Positions 19,524 through 33,380 are shown, counted from the first letter of the stretch. The stretch is 64,000 nucleotides of DNA from Gibbula magus (GCA_936450465.1 OW388300.1:21081232-21145231), one strand, 5' to 3'. The notes: generated by a model not told the origin, from the letters alone. Translations and numbers: made by a program.

Positions 19524-21371
19524 CCCGTGGCCTTAGGTACAATAGGAGAACAAGAGAGAAAGTCAAACGTCTGGCTGGCAATCGACTCAGGTCCCTAGGA
19601 GACGCACATGCAGCCCGTGCACGGGAAGTCCGTGCTGAAATGAACGACCACTGACACCAAAGTCAGCTAGCTGTTGGCTCAGTCAAGCAGAAATGTGAAT
19701 TACCCTAAGTAGTCTTAACCGTGAGGAATAGACTACAGTAAGATAAACCTTACACAGAACTGCAGAAACACTTAATTAAAGAAACAAAGACTAAGTTAAA
19801 TTAGCAATTAGCAAGTCGAAGACGGGAGAGCTATCATCACATGTCTGAATAGCTTGCCGACATAAGAAAGAATGATAATCCGGGTCTTGGCCACCTATCG
19901 GGAGATAGGGACAAGGAAGGTGAGTAACTCTTCCCTTACTGTGTAATAATTTGTCGAAGATAGCCATATAAATAGGGCATATAGTGAATATCAACGATGG
20001 TATAGTAAATAATTGGTGTTTTAACAGTTTGTAATTTTAATAAACTAACCATAAATGGGTATTAAAACATGTTTGTTAATAACCTCATCAACGTGTAATA
20101 AAATATGTATATAATCCCAATCTGAAAGCTAAAATGCTGTTTGAGTTCGTCCTCCAGAAAGAAACCCCTTAAATTGATGTACTTTTAAAACTGTCGATGA
20201 ATTATTCTGACACACTCAGTCACTAATCACAACTTATTTCACTATTTCCTTGATACATATTACAAGCATCAAATATGGGCAAGACATTACCTTCAAACCG
20301 TTTCCCTTCTCCCCAGTAATCAGTAATACTAGATAATTAGGTCTTCAAGACGTATGTCTGAAAGACCTATTGTTATTATCCGAATTTTTTAGGTCTTCAA
20401 GTCTACGTCTGGAAGACCTATTGTTATTAACGTGTATTTTCTGTTTTTGTTGGGTCTTCAAGACTACGTCTGGAAGACCTATTGTTTTTATCGTGTTTTT
20501 GGGTTTTTTTTATTATTATTTGACCTTTTTTGTTCGAAGGATTCCCGCTCAACCGCTTGACCGATTTTCATGAAATTTACAGTGATGATAGTCCATGACC
20601 TGAACTATTGCGCTATGAAGTCCCCTTGAAGTTTAAACTTTAAACCTCAACATCTCGAAAACTATTTTAGATATTTTCACAAAACATTCACCAAAATGTG
20701 TACAACAACATTTCCCATCAAGGGCCTGTTTTCGGCCGTAATAATGGATTTTTTGCTATTTCGCAAAAACTTAAAATTTTGTGAACTTTCGCGGTTATGA
20801 GGGTACACGTCTTCGAAAATCTTCTAAATCACAGCAAAATGTGAGGCTATGTGTTATAGCTCATTTTAAAGCTGAATAACAAAATGCTCTAGCCCGAATT
20901 TTGAATTTCGTCCTAAAACTAAAATTATCTGCCTTTGAATATGATCCTTTTTAAAAGGTTCATTTATCGGCTCCATGTTCAAAGGGGCCTTACTCTGTCT
21001 GGAATAAAGTTATGACAAAGTTATATGTATAGTAATCTGTTTATAATAACCAGCTTAACAATTCCATAACATATCATTATCATATGAAAGTGGATAGTTT
21101 CTTCACAATTTCGACATATTTCCAAAAAAGTAAAATTGTGTGATTTTGACCATTTTCGAAGGGTCAATCCTTTGGAGAATTATTGATCGTAAACTACTGA
21201 AGTAAGGAAGACGTTTAATAGCTCATGTTGAATTAGAAACGTCATTTATGAAGGAACATAAATGCCAAGCACTTATTTGTCATAGTTTACATATGACAAG
21301 TCATAGAAGATTGTCATTTTTCGAAAATCGCCATTTTCAGCAATGTTCAAACAATCATAAGTATTTAACTA
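18791..21371. repeat. tandem duplication, copy 2 (with empty sites)
   Basis: Repeats 12,473-13,415, then 16,589-17,670, then 18,219-18,790 without the Crypton or the 548-bp MITE. Small differences include a 9-bp loss at the RT catalytic box and scattered substitutions. Confidence 0.88.
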
Positions 21372-21771
21372 ATTAAGCTATTGAAAAGTTGATGGTTAAG
21401 CTCCGAACATTGCAAACGTTGTCTAGGGGTCCAAATTTAAGCATTTTCGAGCGTTTTCTTGAATATTCAGAAAAGATAGTATATTAATTATGTATGCAAT
21501 CTAAATGATGATTACATCTACTTAAGTGGAAATTAAAGCACACTATTTTGTATGTTGCAACGTAGTATGAAAATATTAGCCATTTTGTCTTAATCGTGAG
21601 ATTATATAGGGGTCCATTAATAAGCGATTCTTCCATTTTTAGAGGGTCATTGTCTTTGAAGAATTTTTGTAAAAAAGACTACTTTCATAGCTCATTTTAA
21701 AGCAGAGAAACTGGTGGATAACAGAGAGTGCAACATGGGGTTCAATGTCAACCAAAGGTCTTGAAGACCTA
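20339..21771. mobile_element. unclassified repeat bounded by AGGTCTTCAAGAC and its inverse
   Basis: The left edge is the hairpin array TAGGTCTTCAAGACG. The right edge is AAGGTCTTGAAGACCTAA, its inverse. The interior has GGATTCCCGCTCAACCGC and GACCGATTTTCATGAAATTT text and no ORF. The 17.2-18.79 kb copy is the same element cut off by the duplication junction. Class unknown. Confidence 0.45.
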
Positions 21772-21889
21772 AGTATTGCATTGGCAATCCTAGTTTATTA
21801 TGTTATTTGTTTATTGAATAAAGACAATAGTTTAAAAAAGTCTTCATGTATTAACATAATTTGATTAAGGAAATCATTTGATTAAGGAA

Positions 21890-23195
21890 AGTTTTTCTTT
21901 TCGAAGTGTGATACTCTGTTGAAAACACCCTCATACCAATAGTACAGTTCTTGCTTATCTGTCGTGCTGTCGCTCTATTAGTGTATAGAATATAAGGTGA
22001 TCAACAAGGTATGTGGTCAATTAACCTTTGAACTCAGCACTTTCGTTTTCACAAGCAATCTTTCTTTCAGCATCAAACTCAGTCAACCTCATTGTGTGCT
22101 GTGGATATTTCGTCTCCTCAATCCGGGCAAACAGTGTAGCCCGAATACTCATTATCATTGACGTTCCTTTCACAAATCTAGAACAGGAGTGTCTTAATAA
22201 TCTTCGTTTTGATGTAATGTCAAGGCACTCTAAGTTGTTATGTGGACTCATACGACTGATCCAGCAGATCATAGACCGATGTACAGTTAGATGCCGACAT
22301 ATACCATGTTCTATCTAGTGCCAGATAGTTTTGGATGTATCTATTCTTGTAGCTGTATAGGTAACAATCTCGTCCTTTAACCACAAGAAGAGTGTATCCT
22401 GGCACAATCTTAAAGGGACACCGCGTCGAGAATAAAAAATCATGTGTATCTACCTATGCTGATTATTTTTTTAAATGTCTGCTAACAAGTCACAGACACC
22501 GAATTTCAGACAATTGACGTACTCGGTAATAAAAACTTCTGCATGTAGACAGTGAAGTAAATCGTAACTCGTTAGCAGACACTCAAATCACCTTAGTGCG
22601 ATAACGATGAGACTCATTTTTATCCTCGACGCAGTGTCCCTTTAAGGTTAGTTATTTAGTATTCCTCATGGTTACTTGTGTCTTAGATGACTGCAACTTC
22701 ATGCTTTGACTAAAAACTCCCATTTGCTCCGAAAAATAAAGAGTGTTTGTTGCTTGGTCATAAACCATTGAGAACATTTTCTTCCCAGGGTAACCCATGT
22801 CTCCTCTGTTACATTCGATGTCATGGAGATGTTCAAAACATCTCTGGGCATTGTCCTTTGATATTGTAACTCTCTTTTCTATCTTCGCCATAATGGCTAC
22901 AACATATTTCTTTAATATGCTTGTACCGAGGCTCTTTTCATCCTTTTTATACAATATTCCAGAATCAAGATCTACAAGAACACATCATGAGGTACACATA
23001 CATCCTACAGCGCACTGAATAGCTGTTTTGCAAGTGATGTTGATCAAATTTAGATAGTTGGATGTGTTCTGAGAAACATTTTGATGGTGTTTGAATTTTA
23101 ATGTTCTCGTTTGATCTGTGGATATGAAAGCACAGAAGGACAAGACCAGTCATACACAATTGGTTCACAAGCCATGGAGGGATGGGACTAGTCAT
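21890..23195 (-). pseudogene. broken copy C of the propeller gene family
   Basis: The start codon region (ATG at 23,195, MTSPIPPWLVNQLCMTGLV) matches MASLISPWLWNQVYVMGIV of copy B, so the signal peptide is recognisable. Downstream, blocks such as NTLYFSEQMGVFSQSMK (blade 1) and the TKYPQHTMRLTEFDAERK segment align with B, but in different frames and with stops. A 238-bp TTAA-flanked MITE (22,409-22,646) lies inside the propeller region. The end near 21,890 matches the C-terminal region of B. Clearly non-coding now. Confidence 0.8.
22409..22646. mobile_element. 238-bp MITE with TTAA ends in pseudogene C
   Basis: Inverted ends TTAAAGGGACACCGCGTCGAG and TTAAAGGGACACTGCGTCGAG differ by one base over about 21 bp. 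TTAA at both edges fits the usual piggyBac target. It interrupts the coding homology of copy C. Confidence 0.85.
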
Positions 23196-25490
23196 TACGA
23201 TTCTCCTCCTTTACGGCTGACTATTCCCATTTCAATATTCACATTGGACATGAAGAGGCCACTGGCATGTTAACATCTTAATTTGATATGTTTGAGATAC
23301 TCCTTTGGTCAATAAATTATACAAGCTGAACGTGAATGATACACAATGAGCCATATTATTTTCATGGATTGATATAGTCTTGCTTAACTATTCTTATAAC
23401 TACAGTTAAAAATTCGTCATTAGAAATTGTAACATGATTCCGGTGTATCCTTGATTCTAATTGGTTGATTTGCCTATGTTGAATGACAATGAATACCCCC
23501 AAATTACTTGGGGCGAATCACTGCGAACATATACATCGTGTTCACAAGATTCGGCCCGACTTAAAATTTATTTTTTCTATTTCTCTTACTATGTGCTCCT
23601 TACTCAAATAGCTGGCATTGTCATTTTCTAACTTGTGTATAGCAGTATAGGTCACAAATAAATCTCAAAATTAATTAGTTTCAAGTAACTAAAATGTTTT
23701 TAACTAGTAAGATTTGTCCAAGTGTGACGCCTTCTTCCATGCGGCTCTGATTACCGAATGCCGTTGCCATGGCATGACATCATAGTGATCAACCGTTTTG
23801 ACGTAACAATGCTAGCGTCATTGTCACAATGTGTTAGGGCAAGTTTAAGCTTTTTGTTCCTAGGTCTTTTGCTGTGTTGATGTCGTAGATAAATGTTTAT
23901 CGCCATCTAAAAGGGTAATTGAATATTGTGAAGTGAACATAGTTGAGTGACACTGTTTGAGCTTATGTGTAAATTGTTGCTAATGTACAAATTACGCCGA
24001 GTATTTACATTTGTTTTGACCTGACCACACATCTTACAAAAATGGAACAGTCGCAAAGGTCTCTCCACTCAGAGATAGATACACAAAAAGAGAGTTCGCT
24101 TCAAAACCCCTGATAACTAACGGCCATGTTACAATATCGATAAATAGTTGCGTTTGTAAAATTTCCTGGATTCATTGCTATTCAACACCCGCAAATTTGA
24201 GCGTTTAAAACCTCCGGCTAACGGCGTCGGTTTTCAACTAAATTTGCGGGTGTTGAATAGCAATGAATCCCGGAAATTTTACAAAGGCAACTATTTATCT
24301 AATAAATAGTTAGGTGCTGCTAAAAGGGTTAGGTAACTTTATATTTAAGAGAGTTGTGATCTCCGATCTTGGTAAACACCACAAGTAGTCAGTCAGATCA
24401 AACTGGTCCAATTGACGTCACACTCACTTCCGGTAATGGTAGTTTCTTCCATATTTGTATTCCCCATATTTTGACACAGTATTCGTCAAAAAGATTAGAA
24501 TAACTACGAATAGAAATATTGACTCGATGAGGTTCACAGTTTGTATATTATGTTCACAACAATGAAAACTATCCAATATGAATGTTTAGCATTAACCTTC
24601 AATTTAATGTAAAAACTTTGACAGCTCAATGTCTCACGAACTGTTCTCTGGATTCCAAGCAACGCAAAGGCGCCGGGGGGCAGGTCAGTCTCATCAAGTG
24701 GATGATGAACAGATTAATAATAATGAATTCAATTCATGTATTATGTTCCACTACGACAATAGCAAACGTTTCAACATGTCATAATGGTACACATAAAGGC
24801 ACAGTTTAGAATTGTTGTTCTTGTGAATCTGACATTGATGTGTCAGAAATGTATTGATTTGAGGAATTAATACAATTAATACAATATACTTTTCTTGTTT
24901 ATTGCAAGCAATTAGGGTTACAGACGTATACTAAAAACAACATTTCATCACCATTAAACTCACAATTAGTTTACTTGGCTTCGGATTCATGGTGTAACTC
25001 CAGTCGTATGTATTAATTGTGGATTAAAATGGCTTTTTTGTATGGTGAGGTTTCTTTTGGGGTTGATTGTACATGGAAACGCAAGTAAGAATTTTGTTTT
25101 CGGCGCCAAAGATGTCGTCTGTAGATTTGTTCTGCCATGTCAATGGCTTGGAAGTTAGAATAAAGCTTCAAGGTGAGAATTTAAAACTGCATACCTCAAA
25201 CAAACTTTGCATGTGAAAACAACATCATTGTGTAGATGTGTTCTTTTGAATCTCGAACTGTTATTTTTGTCCGTTCCATGGAAACACATCTTGTTATTTT
25301 GTTTGACAGACAGATAATCATAAGACTCCAATCATCTGTTTGAATAGCTTATAATCATGTTTAATGAATAAAGAATGACTTCAAAATAATGTTTCATAAT
25401 CATTGTTAAATACCTTTTACACCTTTTCCACTGGATTGGGATGTAGCTGATGTTATTTGCATTTACTGTTTTCCTATTTGGCATAAGATT
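23196..25490. other. no gene seen between copies C and A
   Basis: AT-rich intergenic DNA. Contains one foldback at 24,139-24,299; no other domain, RNA gene or repeat was recognised. Confidence 0.5.
24139..24299. mobile_element. foldback element, about 62-bp arms
   Basis: Left arm begins GATAAATAGTTGCGTTTGT, with GCTATTCAACACCCGCAAAT inside; the right arm is its inverse with a few changes. The central loop is about 37 bp and GC-richer. No coding capacity. Confidence 0.8.
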
Positions 25491-26639
25491 CTAAAAGTCC
25501 AGTATCAAATACACAGCTGTGTTCATATTGTATAAAGTCGGATACTCAGCTGATAACACAACATGGCCGACAGTGAGGTCCGGTGCCACTTGTCTTACTT
25601 CCACTCTGTTGGAGGAAATAAATGTACAGAACAGAAGGTTCCCCACCAGGTACAAACCTTCTACTTTTGACGAAAAAGGTGTTGATTTTGGTGTAAGTTT
25701 ATGTCCGTGTACACCTTCAAAGAGGGCCATATTGATTACAGTTCCTTGTGATCGAACATCTTCCACCCATGCTAAGGCAAAATTACTTGATGTCTTAACA
25801 TGAGTCACTCCTCGTATTTCATTAGGACGTACATGTTGCAGAATTTCAGCTTCTGATATCATATTAAGACATCTTATGGAATGTTGACCAGATGATGAAA
25901 GTCCCATCCAACAAACGGTGTCTTCATGAACAGTCAGATGCTTAATATACCCTTTCATACTCTGCCAATTGTCACATGTAAAGGGGTCAGTCAACGAACA
26001 TTTCTTTATGATACTTGAAAACGTACTACGCTTGAAAGCAGACATGTATATCTTTCTTTTATATATATCAAAATGAGTTCCACCTTTCTCAGAACTAAGT
26101 TGCATCATTGGCGCGCTCTGCTTGATGCCTTGTCTGAATAAGCCACTTTTCTGTGACCAAAATACAGTACTTGTTTCACGGTCAAACAATATTGCATAGA
26201 CCTTGCCGGTCACCTTGACGTCTGTGTTTTCTGTAACATTTGATGGCATTGTAAATTTGAAAATTTCCCTTGGTTTGTCTTTGGATCGAACTGAAGCAGA
26301 TGTTACCATTAGAAAGGATATTTCTTGACTGTTTATCCGATCTTTCTGTTCCTTGCTCTCAAGGACAAGAATGTTTCTCACCGGATGTTTGACATGGGAT
26401 TCTGGTCCAGCTTCTCTGTACACCTTCCCAGAATCAATTTCGACAAGGACACATCCGGTGATACTCAGACATCTAACAGCGCACTGAATACGGTTCATGC
26501 AGAGGATGGTGGTGAGATACTGACAGGTTGTATTCATTGGTACAACTTTCTTATATCTGAAAAAGGATTCCCTGGTTTCAACCATGTGTAAAAGTAGACA
26601 CATTACCAAGAACACATCCGCCATATTGACGGCTATCAT
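25491..26639 (-). CDS. secreted four-Cys / YWTD-like propeller protein, copy A
   Basis: Open 382-codon single exon. A signal peptide is likely from Met6 (MADVFLVMCLLLHMVETRES). A C47-x5-C53-x3-C57-x5-C63 motif with IQCAV-x-C and GCVL-x-x-x-DSGK follows, resembling part of a PAN/apple fold. The rest holds about five LDLR-B (YWTD)-like blades: FDRETSTVFWSQKSGLF, IYKRKIYMSAFKRSTF, VHEDTVCWMGLSSSG, TSSNFALAWVEDVRSQG, LVGNLLFCTFISSNRVEVRQ. No transmembrane helix after the signal, so secretion is inferred. It is a diverged paralogue of B and D, on the same strand. I do not recognise a named family and assign no function. Confidence 0.75.
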   Translation of the reverse strand: MIAVNMADVFLVMCLLLHMVETRESFFRYKKVVPMNTTCQYLTTILCMNRIQCAVRCLSITGCVLVEIDSGKVYREAGPESHVKHPVRNILVLESKEQKDRINSQEISFLMVTSASVRSKDKPREIFKFTMPSNVTENTDVKVTGKVYAILFDRETSTVFWSQKSGLFRQGIKQSAPMMQLSSEKGGTHFDIYKRKIYMSAFKRSTFSSIIKKCSLTDPFTCDNWQSMKGYIKHLTVHEDTVCWMGLSSSGQHSIRCLNMISEAEILQHVRPNEIRGVTHVKTSSNFALAWVEDVRSQGTVINMALFEGVHGHKLTPKSTPFSSKVEGLYLVGNLLFCTFISSNRVEVRQVAPDLTVGHVVLSAEYPTLYNMNTAVYLILDF

Positions 26640-28555
26640 TAATACTTATTTAGACAAATGTCAAATGTAGTTATACCTTACTGATGAATGTCGTCGTTGA
26701 ACGGATATTATTACTTATTAATACATACATACTTGACTGCAAACATGATATGTTGATATGTAAGGTCATATCCCTCTAATGATAGATTTTCTTTTGTTAC
26801 ACGAAGTAACCTGTTTATGCTATATTAAATTCATAAACGGTACACCATATAAATTCATTGGATTTAGTATCTAGAAGCAATCGCGGGATATCAACGAAGA
26901 TTTACAATACAAAAATGAGAGAGAGTGTAGATTTGATTAATATTACAAAACTTGGCAGTGGTCTATATTGAAATGATGGATATACGGGTTGATTAGTTTT
27001 AAAATGATTTGGAGATTTTGGGATAGAGGTTATTCTCTCCGTCCTTCCGTCCAGTCAATTTATGTACAGTCATCAACCAAACTGTGTACAATTGTTAACC
27101 ATGTTATTCCCATCGCACATGACCCATTTTAGTCACTTTTTGGACTTAGTTTTATTGTGTTCTACACTAGAGAGTTTCTCTGAAACCATTAAACTTAGAT
27201 GAATGACATTATGACTGTATAAGTACAACTGACCATTCTCGTTATCGAGTTCGAAACTCAATTCCGAATTACGGACATATGGATTTGTACTTGGGAACAG
27301 GTTTTCTCAAATAAAAAAAGTGAAGGTTAAAGGGAATGAAGCGGTTGTTTTTGAGCTCCTAAACGGTGTGATTTTATTTTAATTTTTTTGGCACATAATT
27401 ATTTACACAAAAAAGCTTTTGAAAATGAAACTTTTTGTAGCTTTTGTAATGATGAAAGTGAAATGTTATGCCATGTATATTTGGAATATGAGGTAACTCA
27501 AATTGGATAAAATATTACACAAACATTTGAGATCTGACAATCCTTGATTTGGTTTGGGACTACAGATAATAATCCATTGCTAATTCGTGTAATTTTGGCA
27601 GCTACATGTACAAGATATATTTATAATTGCGCTCTGCAGAAATAAACTCTCCAAACTTCTCCAATTTTTAAACATCTTGAAATATATTTACATTTACAAG
27701 GAATTATAAGTTTGCTCAATTCACAAACAAATGGCGTCCTTTACTATCAATATTTGATTATCAATCCTTTGAGTAACTTGACTGTATATATCACAAACAT
27801 ATAAGCATGTAAACTGACGTGCAAAAGAAATAGCAATCAGTTGTATTTATCATACATTGTATGTTTAATTTTAAATGTCAAATTCCTCGAAAATATAATT
27901 ACGCTCTGCAGAAATTGACGCCACAAGTCTCCAATTTTCTAAACGTAGCGAAAGATCATTATTTTCAATGTCAATGTCATATTCAAAAAGTGAAAAGTGT
28001 TGGAAATCAGTGCAACTAATTGAATCAGTCAAATAATACTTTTATGTGTTGGTTTTTTTTAAATTGACAATTTAAAATTTAAAATTCCCCAAAATTAATG
28101 CTGATAAAACACAACTGTTCATCGACATATAACACATACTCTATGTGAAAATCGATGTGCCTCAAACGTGCCTCGTTCTGCAAATATTTATAATATTTAA
28201 ATTAAAAATAAATAAATAAATAAATAATAAAAATTAATATAGTTTTCTCAGATAAAAAAGGTGAAAATTAAATGGAATGAAGCGGTTGTTTTTAGCTCCG
28301 GAAAACAATGTTAAAATCTGGTAAAATAGATTAATTAAATTTTGAAGAGGACGTGCTACAGCTCCTTTAAAATCTCAATAAAAACTTTAGTGCAGATACA
28401 TATAACTCCTCACAGTGTTCATGGCAAAAAAATACATAGTTTATCTTCACACTAATTATATGGTAACATTATGAATAATAACGTTTGCTGATGTACCAGC
28501 TTACGATATTGTATCGTGAATAACCATACAATAATCCAATTGAAACGATTTTGGT
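26640..28555. other. AT-rich spacer with repeat fragments, no gene
   Basis: Holds a direct-repeat pair (about 27,298-27,365 and 28,241-28,312) sharing GGAATGAAGCGGTTGTTTTT. An end-like GTGCTACAGCTCCTTTAAA at about 28,343 resembles the TTAA MITE family. The stretch 28,060-28,140 is an inverted match to about 30,550-30,630. No gene. Confidence 0.5.
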
Positions 28556-28599
28556 GATAGGCGATGACGTAAGTTTCAAACAATATGAGTAAAACACTT

Positions 28600-31500
28600 T
28601 TAATCGCTTTGCATTTTCCATCATATTTTCCTTCTACGCCATTTAGTCTGATCATCTGTTTAGGAAATAATTCTGATTTGGACATGTGTCTTGAACAGTG
28701 AAGTGATTGCGACAGCGTTTTTAGAAAGTCCATATATTATATTTTGTGCTGGAAACATTTTTATAGTTTATTATATTCTATTACCTTCATATCATAGCAT
28801 TTTCTTACACTATCATTTTGCTCAAATATTGCTAAATATATGATCACGTCCAGTTAATGACCGCATCACACCTGTGCCTCCGCGATATCAAAGAACTCCA
28901 GTATCATCAGATATATCATTTAAGGTCAAGTAACGTCACATGTGAACTGAGTTTATATTTTGATGTTGTTCATGCTCATATTTTTTTTAATTTAAACACT
29001 ACCTGTAACAGTGATTATCATTCATTCACGTTTACCAATAGAAGTTATTTTCTGTTATATAGAAAGAAAGCTGAGTGAACATTACCACAAGGACATGAGA
29101 CAGAGACAGAGGATCAGAGATGAGACTGTTAACACGTTCTTTGTGGTAAGTCCCTCGTGTTTTCTTCAGTAAAATAAAACAAAGTGAACTTGAATTGTGT
29201 TGATAAATGAATTTTATCATTAACACCATTATCATTGCATTGATGAAGTTAATAATCCATTAAATAACTTATTGTTCATTTCATCCATGAAAGTGTTTAA
29301 AAGCTTATCAAACAAATAATTTATACGATTATGGGTTACCAATTTTGCACAACATTGTCATTACATATGTTCAATAATAACGTTGTTTCATGAACATTCT
29401 TCATGACATTAAAGAGGCATCAATTGTGTTTCAAAAACTTTGATTTGGCTTCAATACGTGCCAAAATACCATATGTGCAGATTTCAATTCAAATAAGTTC
29501 ACTCAACTTGTATATTCATCGACAATTGACAAATATATCATAATTACGAGTTTTCAATTAAAATCTAGAACTATCATTATGCATATGCAGAAACAGAAAC
29601 TTAACGTCCCATTTACATACATAGTAGTTATTTGAGTTATTAAACAATATCAACCCAAATTTGTCTTTTTGCCTGTTGTAGTTTCCAAAATTACCTTTGA
29701 CTAATTGACGTGCGTCATTTGCGATGCATTGTCCGGTTTTCGATCAAAAATCACTAGTTGTACCTTTATAACGTCTCTAAACTGTGTTGACAATCATAAA
29801 AAAGACCTTTATCTTTTGGTATATTTGACCCCTAACAGCACAATGGATCTTAGCATGTAAGTTTGTTTGGTTTTTTTAAATAATGGTGAAATTTTATTGA
29901 ATATAGAAAGTATGTAAGTACAAGGTGATATCATCATAACGTTCCTTCTTCGACTTTGAATTGATGCGAATCCTTTTTTTAGGATGTCACCAGAAAACCA
30001 TATTTTACTCTTCGATTTGGCCTGGCTAAGGAGTTAATGTTTCAACAATTTCAAATCAAGTTTATTTTTCTTTATGGCACATGTTGTCAGTATGTTTATT
30101 TTTGTTGGTATCGTTTCTTATATCTCTCAGTGTATGTATACGTCACTGGAATGTGGAAGTTTTAGAGATATCCACTTGTCTATAAATTAATTATGCAATC
30201 TGTTGCTTGAACGTGAACTGTGTGTGTTCGTTTGATGAAAACAAACAATTGAGAGTTTTGCAAAACACACTTGTAATGAGGATGTAAACTAACGGGCAAA
30301 AGAAAGTATACTCCTCATCTTTTTTCGATTAATTCAATATTTTTAAAAAATGAGATGTATTTGATTATGGCACGATACAGTAACGACTTTCGGCAGTAGT
30401 GTGAATGACTTAATTGGTGATTGTTCATGTCTTAATTAAAATTTCATTTTTTTTTAAAGTAGATGGGAGGAAGACATGAAATTTACACAAACATGACCCC
30501 TACCATGTTTAAAATGTTGTAAATTTGTGCTGAACCATTTATTAATTTTTCATTATTGTATTATATGTCGATGAACAGTTGTGTTTTATCAAAAATAATT
30601 TTGGGGAATTTTAAAATTTTCAATTTTACATATTTAATTTATTGGACTAATTTCCCAAACTATTCAGCTTTTGAATACGACATCAAAAACTAGCAAAAAC
30701 AGACATTGATGATGAAAACAACTGAGTGATATACTTGTTTTACCTGTCAGATTACATATATAAACAATTCCTTAGAGTAGAATTTGTCTTCCTGTCCCTT
30801 CCTTTATATGAATGTAAACAACATTTAAAAAGATGAAGTATGGCAATATTTATCCTAGCTATTATCCAAGCCTTCGTGATGATGTACCAGTGATGGCCAC
30901 AGCAGAATAATTAATGGTTAAAATATTTAACGAATTCTCATTTTTATATTTTCTTGTTAGAAAAATTCTTGTACAACGTCTTCCGTACACATGGAGAATT
31001 CCTCTGATATACATGAGTGTATTTGCATGAATAATAATTTTTCGAGTTATGGGTCAACTGTCATTGAGAAAAATAATCAGTTGCATTGAATGTTAGTTGA
31101 CAAGTAATTACAACTTCAGCTAGTATTCCGAGAAACCATGTGTATCGAATTCCAAGCTTAATTGCCTCATTAAGACATTATTTAGAATTTCAAATTGGCT
31201 TTTTAAAACTAATTGTATGAGCAGAATTGTTAGAATATTTCTGTGATGATTAAATCAAAAATATATATAAGAGAGTGAAGTACGCATAATGCCATCATTG
31301 AAAACACAGCTTTTTTGTCTGGGAGTATCTTTACATTATCAAATATTGCAGTATTTCTTTGACTAAACCATACCAAAGACGTACATGTAAATAATACACG
31401 TCCTCTTTGGCTTTGGGTATCTTTACATTCTCAGATTTTGAAGTTTCTCCTAAGTCCAGGAATGAAAATAGAGTTTGCTTAATATCTAGAATATATTAAC

Positions 31501-33160
31501 ATAATTTGTGAATTTTAAGTTAACCAAACTAAAACGTTTAATGTACATACCATCTTAGTAACTTTTTTCACCGTTTTAGACAGAATGTATGGATACGTTT
31601 TTGAGAAACATCTGACAAACACAAAATTTCGTACAAACAGTTTTACCATGTTATTCATAGTCAGCGCGGTATATGTGGTGCTTAAGTCAATATTTTGAAA
31701 ACCACTTTACACCATTAAGCACCGGGGGACCAACAGGACAGGTTGGTTTTTAACATATGCCGTCGGCCACCATGCTTTATCTGTTCACAACTTGTCGTCC
31801 AGAACAGTTGAATCGTTGAAAAAAATGAGAAAGAACAAACTATTTTTTTTAAAAACAATGAATCATATGTGCATGTATATAAACAGCATTGAATCCCCCT
31901 CCGACACCCCCGGCTAGGTTATGATGAGTTAAAAAGATGCAATGTGTACATTAGCTGCTACTTTTAAAAGTGCACTGTTGGTTCTATCGGGTTATTTTAT
32001 GTGGAAACGAAATTTTAGAGGATATCCCTGTTTTCACATATATGTTATTAATACATGATTAAAACACAATCAAACTGAAATATACTAATGGACTAAGCAC
32101 AAAGTTTAGAATGCAGCAAGAGTTTTTGCTCTCAATCTTATCGTTGGGAATGACATTGCACCAAACGCTCAGTATCTTGGTGAAAATAACGTGTTCGTAA
32201 CGGTGCACAGTGAATTTATACTCACAAGGCAAACATAACCGAATGGAAAGCCATCTCAACGGCGGTGTTCATCTAAAACTTTCATTTAATGAGGTTGATT
32301 TTAGCTTGTTTACACATTCCGACGACGAGAAACATGCGAATGGCGGCCGCCATGACATGACGTCATTCAAAGGACGGATATCACTCATCTCATGTCCTCG
32401 AGCAGTGTGATGTTATATTACGTACGCTTCCATCAACATGACTAGTGCAACTGGTTTCGCCATACCGAATATCATGGATTATATTATAGGTTTGATTTTA
32501 AAAGCGTAAATATTTAACCTCGCAATATTATGAACGTATAGAGGCTGTGACAGGGTTGATATTACTCCGCTGTTCCGTTCCTTTATAAGGACAACAGAAA
32601 TATATTTTAAAACATAATAAATCGTATGAAATACATGTTTGTAATAAATAGGATACATAACTCGTTCCCCTTTCATATCAAGTTTATGTCCCTCGTGAAA
32701 TAATTTTGGTTTGTCTCTCGCCAATGTTCGAGACAAAGCAAAATTATTTCACGAGGGAAATAAACTTGATATGAAAGAAGCTCCTTAGATATCCTATAAT
32801 TATCTTCCTAGTGACTATACAGTCAATTACCCGAGTGCGTGTTCAAGTGTGCCATTGAGTAATATATAATTTGACAAAATTGCAGACAATGAACAATCTT
32901 AGAATGAACATCACTTACTTATCTTTCACACCTAGAAGTCAAATACTCAATCTGACTCGTGCTTGGTGTAGTGATTTCTGAAAAACAACTCTTCTTTACA
33001 TGACTAACTACCATACAGGCTTACTCGTTCACCAGTGGGGACATATAAACTTGCCCACAAAATGGATAGAAACATTAGCATGATTTGAACTGATGAACAG
33101 AAAGAAAATACAATCACAAAGTGAATTGTAATCTATCACATACCATCAACCCACTACTGA
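28600..33160. other. unit 1, left part: no gene recognised
   Basis: AT-rich, shared with 46.3-50.7 kb apart from a roughly 320-bp stretch (about 30,140-30,465) missing in unit 2. Short open frames are not shared intact between units, which argues against coding. Confidence 0.55.
32670..32777. repeat. foldback, 48-bp arms (unit 1)
   Basis: CTTTCATATCAAGTTTATG ... GGTTTGTCTC and its inverse, 12-bp loop. The counterpart in unit 2 is at 50,354-50,461. Confidence 0.75.
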
Positions 33161-33165
33161 ATACA

Positions 33166-33380
33166 AACCTCAGTTGGTAGAGGGTCCAGGATGTCCGAGT
33201 TCGAGCCTTGCCTTGTCGCACCAAAATGCATCAAACGTTTCCACGCTTCCAAAAAAGGGCATATTTAGGACAAAAAGAGTTATAAAAATCTTGACAGTTG
33301 TTTACATCCAAGTCTTCAGAGTTTTATTTGAGACGCTCAGACGCCAATCCATCTTCTAAGTAGGTCCCCTCCCGACAGTT
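33166..33380 (+). repeat. tRNA-derived SINE head (family 1)
   Basis: A-box-like CCTCAGTTGGTAG (33,168-33,180) and B-box GTTCGAGCC (33,199-33,207) followed by a non-tRNA body. Its unit 2 counterpart starts near 50,776. Confidence 0.6.
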
